Source: a virus
IMG/VR virus record: IMGVR_UViG_3300046517_002304
Span: 248,001-312,000 of that record
Length of the DNA: 64,000 bases
Reading direction: 5' to 3' (one strand)
Below, piece by piece: positions 1 through 7,926 of this stretch. Made by a program: the position numbers and the translations under genes. Below the pieces are notes generated by a model. It saw nothing but the letters and a program-made list of their open reading frames with translations. It had not been told where the DNA came from and ran no database searches. The stretch's first letter is position 1. Every line of letters begins with the position of its first letter.

Positions 1-115
1 CTTCTTTCCAATCCATAGTCCAATTACCGGCTATATGTTTGGAAAAAGCTTGCTTAAAATCATTGGCTAAATTAGATAATGATTGGCTATGCTCAACAAA
101 TAGTTTAAACTTCAT
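1..115 (-). CDS. Hypothetical protein, 3' end outside window
   Basis: Open frame from an ATG at 115 running off the left edge (38 codons seen, start M-K-F-K-L-F-V-E-H). No function recognised. It follows the gene ending at 130 on the same strand with a 14-nt gap. Confidence 0.5.
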   Translation of the reverse strand, partial: MKFKLFVEHSQSLSNLANDFKQAFSKHIAGNWTMDWKE

Positions 116-129
116 ATACTATTTAGAAG

Positions 130-381
130 TTAATATCCGTAATCTTCGGAATAATCGCCGTCCATAGGATCAATTATAACGTCAGCATCATAGGCCCACT
201 TAGATAATAGCCTAGATACTTCTTCATAATTCCAGAAGCAGCTTACCATAATTGGACTTTCTTCCCCACAGCTCGGGCCAAATGATCTAATAATGCTTAT
301 AATTTCACTATCCCATTCACCGGAGGTCCATCTAATATGATAATCGTAAAGTCCAACTCCGCTGAAGTCAAATAGTTTCAT
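130..381 (-). CDS. Hypothetical 83-aa acidic protein
   Basis: Complete frame with an acidic C-terminus rich in Asp, Glu and Tyr. Its start is divergent from the plus-strand gene at 423, so the 41-bp gap must hold both sets of start signals. Function not recognised. Confidence 0.6.
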   Translation of the reverse strand: MKLFDFSGVGLYDYHIRWTSGEWDSEIISIIRSFGPSCGEESPIMVSCFWNYEEVSRLLSKWAYDADVIIDPMDGDYSEDYGY

Positions 382-406
382 CTGGTAAATCTCTTATTAA
401 AAATCC

Positions 407-422
407 ACTAATATATATTAGT
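407..422. promoter_or_regulatory. Perfect 16-bp palindrome abutting the start codon
   Basis: ACTAATATATATTAGT is a perfect palindrome whose last base touches the ATG at 423. It lies in the divergent gap between the genes at 381 and 423 and no Shine-Dalgarno is visible. It could be an AT-rich phage promoter core or an operator; the symmetry is directly seen, the role is inferred. Confidence 0.45.
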
Positions 423-1622
423 ATGCGATTTTCTCAATTCTTGACAGAAATTAGGACTCCTCCACATATGCCTCTGAAGTATTTCAGAGATAAGCTGGCC
501 AGCATTTCTGCTATAGAGCAAAATCTGAGTGAATTTGTTTTAAACTATGAAAAATTTCAAGATATTTTATATGATTTCAATGGTACTTCCAACTATTACA
601 GAATCCGCTTACCATGGGAAATTGGAGAAAAATTAGGCAAAAATACATCATATAAAGATTCATTTTCAGAGCCGATAAGAAGACTATTTCAATATTTAGA
701 GTTTGATAATCCTCACGGTTGGGAAAAATTTCTGCCAAACATTCTTCCGTTCGGAGAAGAAGGATATCAAGCTTTTATTACAAAGCATCAAAAGACATTG
801 AGGAAAATGACTCAATTTATAAAAGCTGCGCCTGATTTAGTTAATGAAATAAAAAGTGTTGCTGAATATTTGCAGGGTGGAAATCAAGCCGAGCCAGGAG
901 CGCCGACTTTAGCAGAGGCAGTAGGGTACGTGAATTACATTGCCAATGGATATCAAAATATAATGAAGTTGCTAAAAGAAGTTTTTGATCTTGAACATAA
1001 ATTAAAAGCGTATATGGAAAGAATACAACTTAATAAAGAGAGACAGTGGAACAGCACCGGAGAAGATATCAAGCCGAAACACGAAGGCACAGAAACATTA
1101 TATCATGCTACAATTGCCGCAGATGCTATTATAAACGGCGGATTTAAAACAAGAGCAGAATTAGGCCATAACGGAGCCTTAGGTGGTGGGCCGAGTGATG
1201 TAGTAAGTTTTACCGCCGACCTAAGAATAGCTAAAGAAATAAGCAAGAACCTAAGAATTGTAGTCAGAATAGCCAAAGGATTAATTAAACCAGAAGAAAT
1301 ACTAAAAATGGCCGCAGACGATAATGTTGACATTAGTAGATTTGACGCTCCCCGTAGTTATGCTCGCCATAAGACAGATGATCCAAAGATGACCTATGAG
1401 TTATTCAGAAGCTTTTTAGCACAGGCACATTTTGATAACAAGCATTATGACCCGTTATTCTTCGACGTATCTTTAGATGATTTGAAAAATGTAGATGAAC
1501 GACAAATTGGCGTACTAGCTTGTAAGGTTGATATGAGCCAAGTGAAAGATTATCTCACATCTATGGAAGAGTATAGAGCGCCGCCTAGTGCAGTTTTAGG
1601 TGTTAGAAAGGCTATAGGATAA
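423..1622 (+). CDS. Putative head-packaged protein with C-terminal ADP-ribosyltransferase-like domain
   Basis: 399 aa. Residues 1-9 (M-R-F-S-Q-F-L-T-E) resemble the capsid-targeting peptides of T4 internal proteins, which the prohead protease cuts after [L/I]-x-E. The middle is helical and charged. From about residue 225 the pattern L-Y-H-A-T, then I-I-x-G-G-F, then S-F-T-x-x-x-x-x-A is that of NAD-dependent ADP-ribosyltransferase folds (Y-H start, substrate-loop G-F, S-F-T strand); a catalytic Glu cannot be assigned by eye. The stop overlaps the next gene's start by one base (TAATG), so the two are probably translated together. Suggested role: an enzyme injected with the DNA that modifies host proteins, as T4 Alt does. 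The transferase call is tentative. Confidence 0.55.
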   Translation: MRFSQFLTEIRTPPHMPLKYFRDKLASISAIEQNLSEFVLNYEKFQDILYDFNGTSNYYRIRLPWEIGEKLGKNTSYKDSFSEPIRRLFQYLEFDNPHGWEKFLPNILPFGEEGYQAFITKHQKTLRKMTQFIKAAPDLVNEIKSVAEYLQGGNQAEPGAPTLAEAVGYVNYIANGYQNIMKLLKEVFDLEHKLKAYMERIQLNKERQWNSTGEDIKPKHEGTETLYHATIAADAIINGGFKTRAELGHNGALGGGPSDVVSFTADLRIAKEISKNLRIVVRIAKGLIKPEEILKMAADDNVDISRFDAPRSYARHKTDDPKMTYELFRSFLAQAHFDNKHYDPLFFDVSLDDLKNVDERQIGVLACKVDMSQVKDYLTSMEEYRAPPSAVLGVRKAIG

Positions 1623-2311
1623 TGCCATTTAAAAATAAAAGACAAATCAAAGCATGCTTCGCAGCACATGACCCAAAATGGAATTGCGAAAAATGGCTTA
1701 AAGTAACACCTAAAAATATTCCAGAGTCATTGTCATTTAAACAATGGTTGGAAGGCAAACATTTAACAGAAGCTACTAAGGAAGATTTCTGGGAACTAGG
1801 CAATCTTCAAAGAGATAGACCAGAGCACGCCATGCTTCAAGTTCAATATGCTATGGGAGGCGGAGTTATGAATCCTGTCATAGAACATGTCGGCGATTTA
1901 ATTCACAGAATGACAGAGCGCCCTACTTGGAGCTATGCGGGATATGAGTATGTAAAAAATAAAGTAGAAAAAACTCTTAGGTGGCTTACAAATGGGTATG
2001 GGTTTGCCAAAGAATTCAGCGAAAATATAGCCAACAATGCTAGTTCAATGGGAATCCCAGCAGAACAACTACGTAGCAAAATATATCGCGCTATGGATGT
2101 ATATGCCGATGAGCATGCTAAATTACCTACTTATAATAGAGCGCAGAAGCTAGCGCAAATAGCAGCAGTATCTTTAGGTAGACGACAGTTTCATAAAACT
2201 GTCCAGGCACTTAAAATGCTACAATCACATCTTGGATCAATGCAAGAATGGATTAACTTTGCCCATCAAGGCGTCACTCAGAATGAACCAGTCGTAGCAC
2301 CATTGCCTTAG
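1622..2311 (+). CDS. Putative virion-internal protein
   Basis: 229 aa, coupled to the previous gene by TAATG. The N-terminus K-R-Q-I-K-A-C-F-A-A ... W-x-C resembles a short motif frequent in phage and host proteins of unknown role. Around residues 35-46 a second capsid-targeting-like string (L-S-F-K-Q-W-L-E) appears, so cleavage there would release the mostly helical remainder. No enzyme motif is visible. Its last 38 nt overlap the convergent gene 2274-2726. Confidence 0.55.
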   Translation: MPFKNKRQIKACFAAHDPKWNCEKWLKVTPKNIPESLSFKQWLEGKHLTEATKEDFWELGNLQRDRPEHAMLQVQYAMGGGVMNPVIEHVGDLIHRMTERPTWSYAGYEYVKNKVEKTLRWLTNGYGFAKEFSENIANNASSMGIPAEQLRSKIYRAMDVYADEHAKLPTYNRAQKLAQIAAVSLGRRQFHKTVQALKMLQSHLGSMQEWINFAHQGVTQNEPVVAPLP

Positions 2312-2726
2312 GTGTGCGATATTCAAATAAACTGCCAACTCCCTTATATGGAGTGCCATTCCAATAATTAATTGCACATTCTTTGGCTTGATCAGGGTTA
2401 TCTATCCACTCATCAATTTCTGAATACCATCCCTCATCTGACGCCTCAACCCTACCAAGTGGCCTAACAAGGTATACAAAATCTAAATATCCGCCAGCAG
2501 AATCAATTTCGTCAATATCTGCTACCATATATACTGATTTTTTGCGGCTTAGCTTATCTTTTGGACGAACTAGCTCAAGAATATTTTCAGAGAACTGCAC
2601 TTCTGGATAACTAGTATATCCATCATTTTGTGGAGTTAAAATAAATCCATTAGGGAATTCCTTTCGGCTCCCATGATAAAGATTTTTAGGATTTAGATTC
2701 TCTAACCATAAACTGAAGGACTGCAT
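2274..2726 (-). CDS. Putative small ADP-ribosyltransferase (Arr-like fold) with targeting peptide
   Basis: 150 aa. The start M-Q-S-F-S-L-W-L-E-N again matches the x-F-S-x-(F/W)-L-x-E pattern. It is followed at once by N-L-Y-H-G-S, a G-F-I-L loop, a strand V-Y-M-V-A-D and Y-L-V-R-P-L-G-R-V-E, an order like that of rifampin ADP-ribosyltransferase (Y-H-G-T ... I-Y-V-V-E-P-T-G). Arr-type enzymes are about 140 aa, matching this length. The 3' end overlaps the convergent plus gene. Family call tentative; no target can be named. Confidence 0.5.
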   Translation of the reverse strand: MQSFSLWLENLNPKNLYHGSRKEFPNGFILTPQNDGYTSYPEVQFSENILELVRPKDKLSRKKSVYMVADIDEIDSAGGYLDFVYLVRPLGRVEASDEGWYSEIDEWIDNPDQAKECAINYWNGTPYKGVGSLFEYRTPKAMVLRLVHSE

Positions 2727-2744
2727 TCATTATTTATGAGTCTG

Positions 2745-2864
2745 CTACCAAGTATCTGTCCACTTAGCAACCTTACCTGCTACCGCACCGATAATGATGC
2801 CTCCAACCATTACACCTAAGGCAACCACCATACATCCAAAAAAAACTAGTATTAAATCTAACAT
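2745..2864 (-). CDS. 39-aa single-pass membrane peptide
   Basis: One long hydrophobic Gly/Val/Ile-rich helix (residues 3-29) followed by K-V-A-K-W-T-D-T-W. Lies just after another tiny membrane gene. Function unknown. Confidence 0.5.
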   Translation of the reverse strand: MLDLILVFFGCMVVALGVMVGGIIIGAVAGKVAKWTDTW

Positions 2865-2868
2865 CGCT

Positions 2869-2979
2869 TTAACCTTTCAAAACCATTGTCCAGAAAAATA
2901 TTCCCCATCCGATAAACATAGCTAGTATAACCCATCCAGCAGGTAATACTTTATTCTTTTCTTCAGTCGTGTTTTTCAT
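2869..2979 (-). CDS. 36-aa single-pass membrane peptide
   Basis: Charged N-terminus (M-K-N-T-T-E-E-K-N-K) then one membrane helix. Ends 4 nt before the next tiny membrane gene, an operon-like spacing; AAGGAAAATAAAAA precedes its start. Confidence 0.5.
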   Translation of the reverse strand: MKNTTEEKNKVLPAGWVILAMFIGWGIFFWTMVLKG

Positions 2980-2994
2980 TTTTTATTTTCCTTG

Positions 2995-3303
2995 TTAATC
3001 ATTAAAACCAACTTGTTCTCTGTACTTAAAAATAAACTCACAAGCCTTGTCTATGCTGGTGCTTCCTACACCATTTGGCGCAGTTACACTTTCAGAATAC
3101 AGCACTTGTGCCGTACTGGCTCCATAAACTGTAATAAAAGAGCCATTAATGGTAAGGCTAACTCTCCCAGCTTCGGTAGAGCCGTCTTTTGTTTTAATTA
3201 CGTGAAGCGGCCAGAACGTTTCTGAATCTAGGTAAGCGACCTGATCGTAAGCATCTTTCCAGCATCTTTCCCCTGATACATTTATACTAACGCTAGCTTT
3301 CAT
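2995..3303 (-). CDS. Family A paralogue (102 aa), distal end of array
   Basis: Starts M-K-A-S-V-S-I-N-V and ends ...F-I-F-K-Y-R-E-Q-V-G-F-N-D, matching the family A frame: N-terminal beta strand M-K-A-x-V-x-I, an aromatic middle, and a C-terminal helix with Y-R-x-x-x-G. It is the last member in transcription order and is separated from the rest by the repeat protein 3306-4139. Confidence 0.7.
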   Translation of the reverse strand: MKASVSINVSGERCWKDAYDQVAYLDSETFWPLHVIKTKDGSTEAGRVSLTINGSFITVYGASTAQVLYSESVTAPNGVGSTSIDKACEFIFKYREQVGFND

Positions 3304-3305
3304 AA

Positions 3306-4139
3306 TTACTCGTCTTTCTTATCAGTACTCTTATACATTCGCTCGCCATTAATCCACCACTGCACATTTCCGCTGGCGAAAACAATAGCCGGGCCTTCTT
3401 CTCTATGCAGCTTACCTTCCCTAAACCAGAACATTTCTGCATCTGACGTAATAACAGCAGGGCCATTATCACGGTGCTGTATTCCATCTTTATACCAGTA
3501 TTGACTTCCGTCCGATGTTTGTATGGCAGGACCATTATTGCGATGTAGCTTCCCGTCTAAATACCATAATTGACTACCGTCTGGTGCCATTACAGCCGGC
3601 TTTCCTACTCGGTGATATTTTCCATTAACCCACCATTCTTTTCTTGATTTATATTCTTTTTCAGGCGTGGAACCATGAACCTCTTCAAAAATAATTCTTG
3701 CTGGACCATCTACTCTATGTCTCTCCCCTTCAGAAAACCATTCTTGGTCTCCATTATTACGAATAATGGCAGGCCCACCGTCTCTATGTAATCTTCCTTG
3801 TTTATACCAGCATTGATCGCCATTACTAAAAATCATCGCCGGACCATCTTCCCGATGGAGAAGACCATGTTGGAACCATTCGGCCGTATACCAATTATCT
3901 TGGTAAACGATTGCTGGACCAGAATCTCTATGATATGATCCATACTCGTCAAACCAACGTTCAGTGTTGCCATTTGAATCAGTCTTATACCGTGGAACAT
4001 TAGCGAAACCCCGAGCAACTCCATCAATCGCGGGGCGAGATACAAAATCTTCTCCACGTACAACTTTTGTCCAGATTAGGTATGACCCAAACCCCAGCAA
4101 AAGCAAAAACAACACACGCATTAAATTATTTTTACTCAT
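3306..4139 (-). CDS. Membrane-anchored protein of eight H-R-x-x-G-P-A repeats
   Basis: 277 aa. Residues 6-24 form a membrane anchor or uncleaved signal. The rest is eight tandem units of about 24-30 aa with core W-(Y/F)-x-x-G-x-x-H-R-x-D-G-P-A-x-I, like the repeats found in many large phages and giant viruses (MORN-2-like beta hairpins). Such repeats form extended beta sheets, usually for binding. AAGGAG lies 8 nt before the ATG. It interrupts the family A array. Role unknown; envelope-facing display is likely from topology. Confidence 0.7.
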   Translation of the reverse strand: MSKNNLMRVLFLLLLGFGSYLIWTKVVRGEDFVSRPAIDGVARGFANVPRYKTDSNGNTERWFDEYGSYHRDSGPAIVYQDNWYTAEWFQHGLLHREDGPAMIFSNGDQCWYKQGRLHRDGGPAIIRNNGDQEWFSEGERHRVDGPARIIFEEVHGSTPEKEYKSRKEWWVNGKYHRVGKPAVMAPDGSQLWYLDGKLHRNNGPAIQTSDGSQYWYKDGIQHRDNGPAVITSDAEMFWFREGKLHREEGPAIVFASGNVQWWINGERMYKSTDKKDE

Positions 4140-4165
4140 TTTTTTCTCCTTGTTATTTTTTTCTT

Positions 4166-4396
4166 TCAGGTATTAATAAATTTTAAAACTTCAATAGCAA
4201 TCACGGCTACCCCAACGCCTATGAAGCACATTACTCCAAACATTAACATGACATATCTGGAGTTACTTCTATTTCCTGCCCGACACAGACCACAATCGTA
4301 TATCAATTCATGTCCGTCTATAATCATAGTTCGGCATGTTATATTATGCTTCTTACATTTATATCGGAAGATCAACGTCCTTACTTTAGCTTTCAT
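4166..4396 (-). CDS. Family A-like N-terminus with Cys pairs and membrane helix
   Basis: 76 aa. Starts M-K-A-K-V-R-T like family A but continues with C-x-x-H ... C ... C-x-x-C, a likely zinc site, then a membrane helix (about 48-70). It could be a chimera of the array N-terminus with another gene. Overlaps the upstream gene end by 11 nt. Confidence 0.6.
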   Translation of the reverse strand: MKAKVRTLIFRYKCKKHNITCRTMIIDGHELIYDCGLCRAGNRSNSRYVMLMFGVMCFIGVGVAVIAIEVLKFINT

Positions 4397-4706
4397 AATC
4401 GTCCTTGTATACTTTTCGGTAACGGTAAATAGTTGAGCGCATTTCCGTCAAAGTGTATTCCTTAAAAAACGCCGCACCAAAATCCTTCATCTTACCACTA
4501 CAAATTACACTTCCATCGTCTTTAAAAATAGTCAAAACACTGCTGGTCATTCCTCCTCCATTAGGCGGCACCACTCTACCGACTAATATAAGGTCTTTAT
4601 AAAAACGCTTTTCCAGCCTATTGTTAACCATATAAAAAGAAAGCGAATATTCGTATGTATTCTTTTTTTTCTCAGGCCCTACAGTAATTTTAACTTCAGC
4701 TTTCAT
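4386..4706 (-). CDS. Family A paralogue (106 aa)
   Basis: Starts M-K-A-E-V-K-I-T-V-G-P-E-K-K-K; longer middle than most members and a C-terminus ending Y-R-K-V-Y-K-D-D-Y-E-S rather than the usual G-(W/Y)-E. ATGA overlap with the preceding cistron. Confidence 0.75.
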   Translation of the reverse strand: MKAEVKITVGPEKKKNTYEYSLSFYMVNNRLEKRFYKDLILVGRVVPPNGGGMTSSVLTIFKDDGSVICSGKMKDFGAAFFKEYTLTEMRSTIYRYRKVYKDDYES

Positions 4707-4978
4707 TTGTTTAATCCATATGCGTTACGATAATAATATACTTCATGTCCAGCGATATCATTAGATTCATCAGACATTTCATACTTAAATGGACGATATG
4801 AGTATGACGCGCCAGAATTATCCTGATAAATATACAATCTTTTCTGGGAATAAACAACATACCCAACACAGTAATTGCCTGGAGTGTAAATGTATACAAT
4901 GCTATACAAATCACCGCTGGGTATAAAATGATATGGGTGTTCTTTAAAACGAATCTTATAATCAACAATGGCCTTCAT
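4703..4978 (-). CDS. Divergent family A paralogue (91 aa)
   Basis: M-K-A-I-V-D-Y-K-I-R-F, then H-P-Y at the usual place and many Tyr residues. C-terminal helix keeps Y-x-x-x-Y-G-L-N-K. Coupled by ATGA on both sides. Confidence 0.7.
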   Translation of the reverse strand: MKAIVDYKIRFKEHPYHFIPSGDLYSIVYIYTPGNYCVGYVVYSQKRLYIYQDNSGASYSYRPFKYEMSDESNDIAGHEVYYYRNAYGLNK

Positions 4979-5253
4979 TCCATTCCCTTGCCAGTCCGAT
5001 ATTCATGTAACGCAATACCAAAGGCATCATCGCTAGAATACCATTTTTTAAAAACACCTTTGTTTACCGCAAATCCATCTCCTGTTTCGCCATAAACAAC
5101 AACTAAGCCGTCAAGATCAAACCTCACGCCTACTTTATGATTATTATCATCACGGTAAATCGTACAATATGGCATGCCACTACCATAACATACTTTTTTT
5201 ATCGCATATGGATGTTCGATATTTACTTCTTTTATAATTACTTCAGCCTTCAT
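4975..5253 (-). CDS. Family A paralogue (92 aa)
   Basis: M-K-A-E-V-I-I-K-E-V ... E-H-P-Y ... A-F-G-I-A-L-H-E-Y-R-T-G-K-G-M-E. Closest in the middle to the member at 5776 (shared V-G-V-R-F-x-x-D-G and A-F-G-I-A-L-H-E-Y-R), a recent duplicate. Confidence 0.8.
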   Translation of the reverse strand: MKAEVIIKEVNIEHPYAIKKVCYGSGMPYCTIYRDDNNHKVGVRFDLDGLVVVYGETGDGFAVNKGVFKKWYSSDDAFGIALHEYRTGKGME

Positions 5254-5516
5254 ACATGCCCCAATTCTCTGAAACGAGTTTCATGAACATATTTCACTAT
5301 TTCATACAAAGCCTCATTAGGGTCAATAGTACGCAGTATATCACGATGATGATTTAAACAAGCATGAACGCGAACAGTGTTGTCAGACCAGTTAATCAAA
5401 CCTGCCAATCCACCATCCTGTAAAGATACTCTAATCATCTGATATGAAATATATTTCAGTCTATAGCCGAACATATCCGGCAACACTTCCAATTCAAATG
5501 AGTAAGGCTTAGTCAT
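5250..5516 (-). CDS. Highly divergent array member (88 aa)
   Basis: Starts M-T-K-P-Y-S-F-E-L-E-V and lacks the M-K-A-E-V head, but has the same size, position and a C-terminal helix ending H-E-T-R-F-R-E-L-G-H-V. Coupled by ATGA. Probably a diverged family A copy, though an unrelated insert is possible. Confidence 0.6.
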   Translation of the reverse strand: MTKPYSFELEVLPDMFGYRLKYISYQMIRVSLQDGGLAGLINWSDNTVRVHACLNHHRDILRTIDPNEALYEIVKYVHETRFRELGHV

Positions 5517-5779
5517 TCGTATCCCATCAACTTTCTTAGTTCGTGAATCCTAATGGCAATCTGATCGTCGGTTTCATTTTTACTAATACCAATATCACAA
5601 GTATTCTGAGAATTGTTATTAAAAACACTAGCCTCATCGCGCCTACGATTAATATACCCAACAAAAAATGTATTATCGCTATTCCTTAAGTCCGATCCAT
5701 AGAATGTCTTTTTAAGAGTATAAGGATGACTATTATTTTTTTCCTCAGACCCTAAAGTAATTTTAACTTCAGCTTTCAT
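5513..5779 (-). CDS. Family A paralogue (88 aa)
   Basis: M-K-A-E-V-K-I-T-L-G-S-E-E-K-N-N-S-H-P-Y-T-L ... I-H-E-L-R-K-L-M-G-Y-E. The S-H-P-Y-(T/S)-(L/M) head is shared with 6601 and 6852. Confidence 0.8.
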   Translation of the reverse strand: MKAEVKITLGSEEKNNSHPYTLKKTFYGSDLRNSDNTFFVGYINRRRDEASVFNNNSQNTCDIGISKNETDDQIAIRIHELRKLMGYE

Positions 5780-6045
5780 TCCAACCCCTTTGATTTACGA
5801 TATTCGTGTAGAGCAATGCCGAAAGCATTATTACTATCATAATGTTTGTTAAAGCCTATTGCTTCAGAAGTTATATCATTATGATTGTAGAACATCACGC
5901 TACCGTCACCATGAAATCTAACGCCTATAGGGTTATCGTTGTTATCTTTCCAAACCGTATAATGATTACCGCCCAAAACATAAACTTTTTCTGTTTTGTA
6001 AATGATGTTATTTGCTAACTCTCTTACGGTAACTTCAGCTTTCAT
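5776..6045 (-). CDS. Family A paralogue (89 aa)
   Basis: M-K-A-E-V-T-V-R-E-L ... N-P-I-G-V-R-F-H-G-D-G-S-V ... H-E-Y-R-K-S-K-G-L-E. Near-duplicate of 4975 in its second half. Confidence 0.8.
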   Translation of the reverse strand: MKAEVTVRELANNIIYKTEKVYVLGGNHYTVWKDNNDNPIGVRFHGDGSVMFYNHNDITSEAIGFNKHYDSNNAFGIALHEYRKSKGLE

Positions 6046-6320
6046 TAGTTTCTCCCCAAATAATACTTGCGATAAAGATTTACCTTAAACAAACATGCTT
6101 CTGGCGTAATCCCATCAGGAAGATCAATAGTAGTTACACGCTTCTCCGCTACTTCATCATATATTGAAATTGTGCAATCGGTTAAATTAATAGCAGCAAC
6201 TCTTCCAAGGTTTTTGGCGAAAGGAATCAATAAATAAACAGCACCTTTGGTTGCAGTGGAGTTCCAGTGTATCCGATAAGGCGAATCTTCAACCATTGAT
6301 ATTTTGACTTCAGCTTTCAT
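6045..6320 (-). CDS. Family A paralogue (91 aa)
   Basis: Start set at the ATG overlapping the previous stop (ATGA at 6317-6320) rather than at an ATG two codons upstream. M-K-A-E-V-K-I-S-M ... L-Y-R-K-Y-Y-L-G-R-N, so the terminal G-(W/Y)-E is lost. Confidence 0.75.
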   Translation of the reverse strand: MKAEVKISMVEDSPYRIHWNSTATKGAVYLLIPFAKNLGRVAAINLTDCTISIYDEVAEKRVTTIDLPDGITPEACLFKVNLYRKYYLGRN

Positions 6321-6604
6321 TCCCATCCCTTTGATTTACGATATTCGTGTACTATCTGGCCAAATTCATCATCACTAGTGTATTGATTAATAGGTAGATT
6401 TAATTCACCATAGTCAAAAGTATTTCCATTTTTATTATAGACAGCAAAACTTTTAGCATTATCATTACTCTCCGCAAACCTAAGAGCGGCTTTATGATTA
6501 TTACCACAGATATAAAGCGTATAATATAACGAACCATTATCGTGGTGCGTTTTCTCAATCTTATATGGGTTACTACAAACAGATACCTTAACAGTTGCTT
6601 TCAT
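6317..6604 (-). CDS. Family A paralogue (95 aa)
   Basis: M-K-A-T-V-K-V-S-V ... N-P-Y-K-I-E-K-T ... V-H-E-Y-R-K-S-K-G-W-E. ATGA overlaps at both ends. Confidence 0.8.
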   Translation of the reverse strand: MKATVKVSVCSNPYKIEKTHHDNGSLYYTLYICGNNHKAALRFAESNDNAKSFAVYNKNGNTFDYGELNLPINQYTSDDEFGQIVHEYRKSKGWE

Positions 6605-6855
6605 TCGTACCCTTGTTCTTTTCTAAACTCATAAATCCTATGAGCTACTTCATCATTCGTCTCATTTACCAAAGTCATAAACTTAGAAGCAGTCTGACCG
6701 TGTAGATCAAACGCCACTATCGTATTTTGAGGACGATTTACATACCCAACAAAACCATTAGCATTACGAAAGTCCATTCCATATGCCGTAGAATGAAGCG
6801 TGTAAGGGTGCTTGTTAGACCTAGACCCTACAGTAATTTTAACACTAGCCTTCAT
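6601..6855 (-). CDS. Family A paralogue (84 aa)
   Basis: M-K-A-S-V-K-I-T-V-G ... K-H-P-Y-T-L ... R-I-Y-E-F-R-K-E-Q-G-Y-E. Shares F-V-G-Y-(V/I)-N-R-(P/R) with 5513. Confidence 0.8.
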   Translation of the reverse strand: MKASVKITVGSRSNKHPYTLHSTAYGMDFRNANGFVGYVNRPQNTIVAFDLHGQTASKFMTLVNETNDEVAHRIYEFRKEQGYE

Positions 6856-7118
6856 TCGTATCCCTGTTCTTTCCTAATCTCATAAATCCTACAGGCTGCT
6901 TCGTTATTAGACTCGTAAAGAGAGAGAGGAAAACTAGCAAGAACAACACCATTATTATAAACAAATACAGTGTGATTTGAGCGATCTATCACACCAACCG
7001 TTTTCTCAAAACCATGCTGGTCTATTACAAATGTACTCTGAGTGCCTTCAGACATGCTATAAGGGTGGCTATTATTTTTTTTCTCAGGCCCCAAAGAGAT
7101 TTTAACAGTTGCTTTCAC
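6852..7118 (-). CDS. Family A paralogue (88 aa), GTG start
   Basis: Start set at GTG 7118, which overlaps the preceding stop as GTGA and aligns with the family head V/M-K-A-T-V-K-I-S-L-G. Ends R-I-Y-E-I-R-K-E-Q-G-Y-E. Confidence 0.75.
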   Translation of the reverse strand: MKATVKISLGPEKKNNSHPYSMSEGTQSTFVIDQHGFEKTVGVIDRSNHTVFVYNNGVVLASFPLSLYESNNEAACRIYEIRKEQGYE

Positions 7119-7387
7119 GTAGGCCACCCTTTACTTAAACGAAATTCATAGATTCTCTTAGCCACTTCTTCTAACATCTCCTCGTCTTTACCCGATTCTA
7201 CTGTAGTTAAGTGGTCTATACCATTAAAGGCTTTATTATAAATATTCATGTAAGAGTCACCAACATTCATCTTTCCAACAACTACATTCCCTGTAAAAGG
7301 TTTCTCCCAAAAAATATAATATCTACCATCCATAGTCCCAATCCAATAAGGATGCCCGCCAACAGTTATTTTAACTTCAGCTTTCAT
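7115..7387 (-). CDS. Family A paralogue (90 aa)
   Basis: M-K-A-E-V-K-I-T-V-G-G-H-P-Y-W-I-G ... K-R-I-Y-E-F-R-L-S-K-G-W-P-T. Closely similar to 7384-7659 (H-P-Y-(W/Y), N-K-(A/S)-F-N-G-(I/V)), a recent tandem duplicate. Confidence 0.8.
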   Translation of the reverse strand: MKAEVKITVGGHPYWIGTMDGRYYIFWEKPFTGNVVVGKMNVGDSYMNIYNKAFNGIDHLTTVESGKDEEMLEEVAKRIYEFRLSKGWPT

Positions 7388-7659
7388 GTTTCCCATCCAC
7401 TATACAAGCGAAATTCATAAATTCTCTTAGCAGCATTTTCTAAAGATTCCGGTGTAGCTTTTCCATCTATCCAGTCATGATGATGCACTCCGTTAAAACT
7501 CTTATTATAAACGGACACATACTTTTCATCCTTAGCCCATCTTCCTACAACCTTCGATGGATATACTCCTTTAAGCTTAACCATAATATAAGTATACCCA
7601 AATCCTTTAGAGAAATAGTAAGGATGCCCACCAACTGTAATTTTAACTTCTGCTTTCAT
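7384..7659 (-). CDS. Family A paralogue (91 aa)
   Basis: M-K-A-E-V-K-I-T-V-G-G-H-P-Y-Y-F-S ... A-A-K-R-I-Y-E-F-R-L-Y-S-G-W-E-T. Sister copy of 7115. Confidence 0.8.
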   Translation of the reverse strand: MKAEVKITVGGHPYYFSKGFGYTYIMVKLKGVYPSKVVGRWAKDEKYVSVYNKSFNGVHHHDWIDGKATPESLENAAKRIYEFRLYSGWET

Positions 7660-7898
7660 AGGTCGTGATTTTCCACATAACTGGCAATTACTGATGCTAC
7701 CTTTTTCAAATTTTTCGTCTCATAAACAGCATTAAATACCTGCATTCCCTTTTTATCAAATATTTCTAACGTACCGCTCTCGGTCAAAAACCTAGCAACC
7801 ATCGTATAATGGTCATAAAAATAATCCCATCCATAACAATGCATAATACGATAGTCCCCAATCATACTATAAACAATTATAGAAGATAATGCCTTCAT
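7656..7898 (-). CDS. Divergent family A paralogue (80 aa)
   Basis: M-K-A-L-S-S-I-I-V-Y; middle keeps short beta-strand-like segments, end I-A-S-Y-V-E-N-H-D-L. It has its own ribosome site (AAGGGATTCC) after a 28-nt gap, one of the few gaps in the array. Confidence 0.65.
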   Translation of the reverse strand: MKALSSIIVYSMIGDYRIMHCYGWDYFYDHYTMVARFLTESGTLEIFDKKGMQVFNAVYETKNLKKVASVIASYVENHDL

Positions 7899-7926
7899 AG
7901 GAATCCCTTAATATCCTTTAGAAAAA

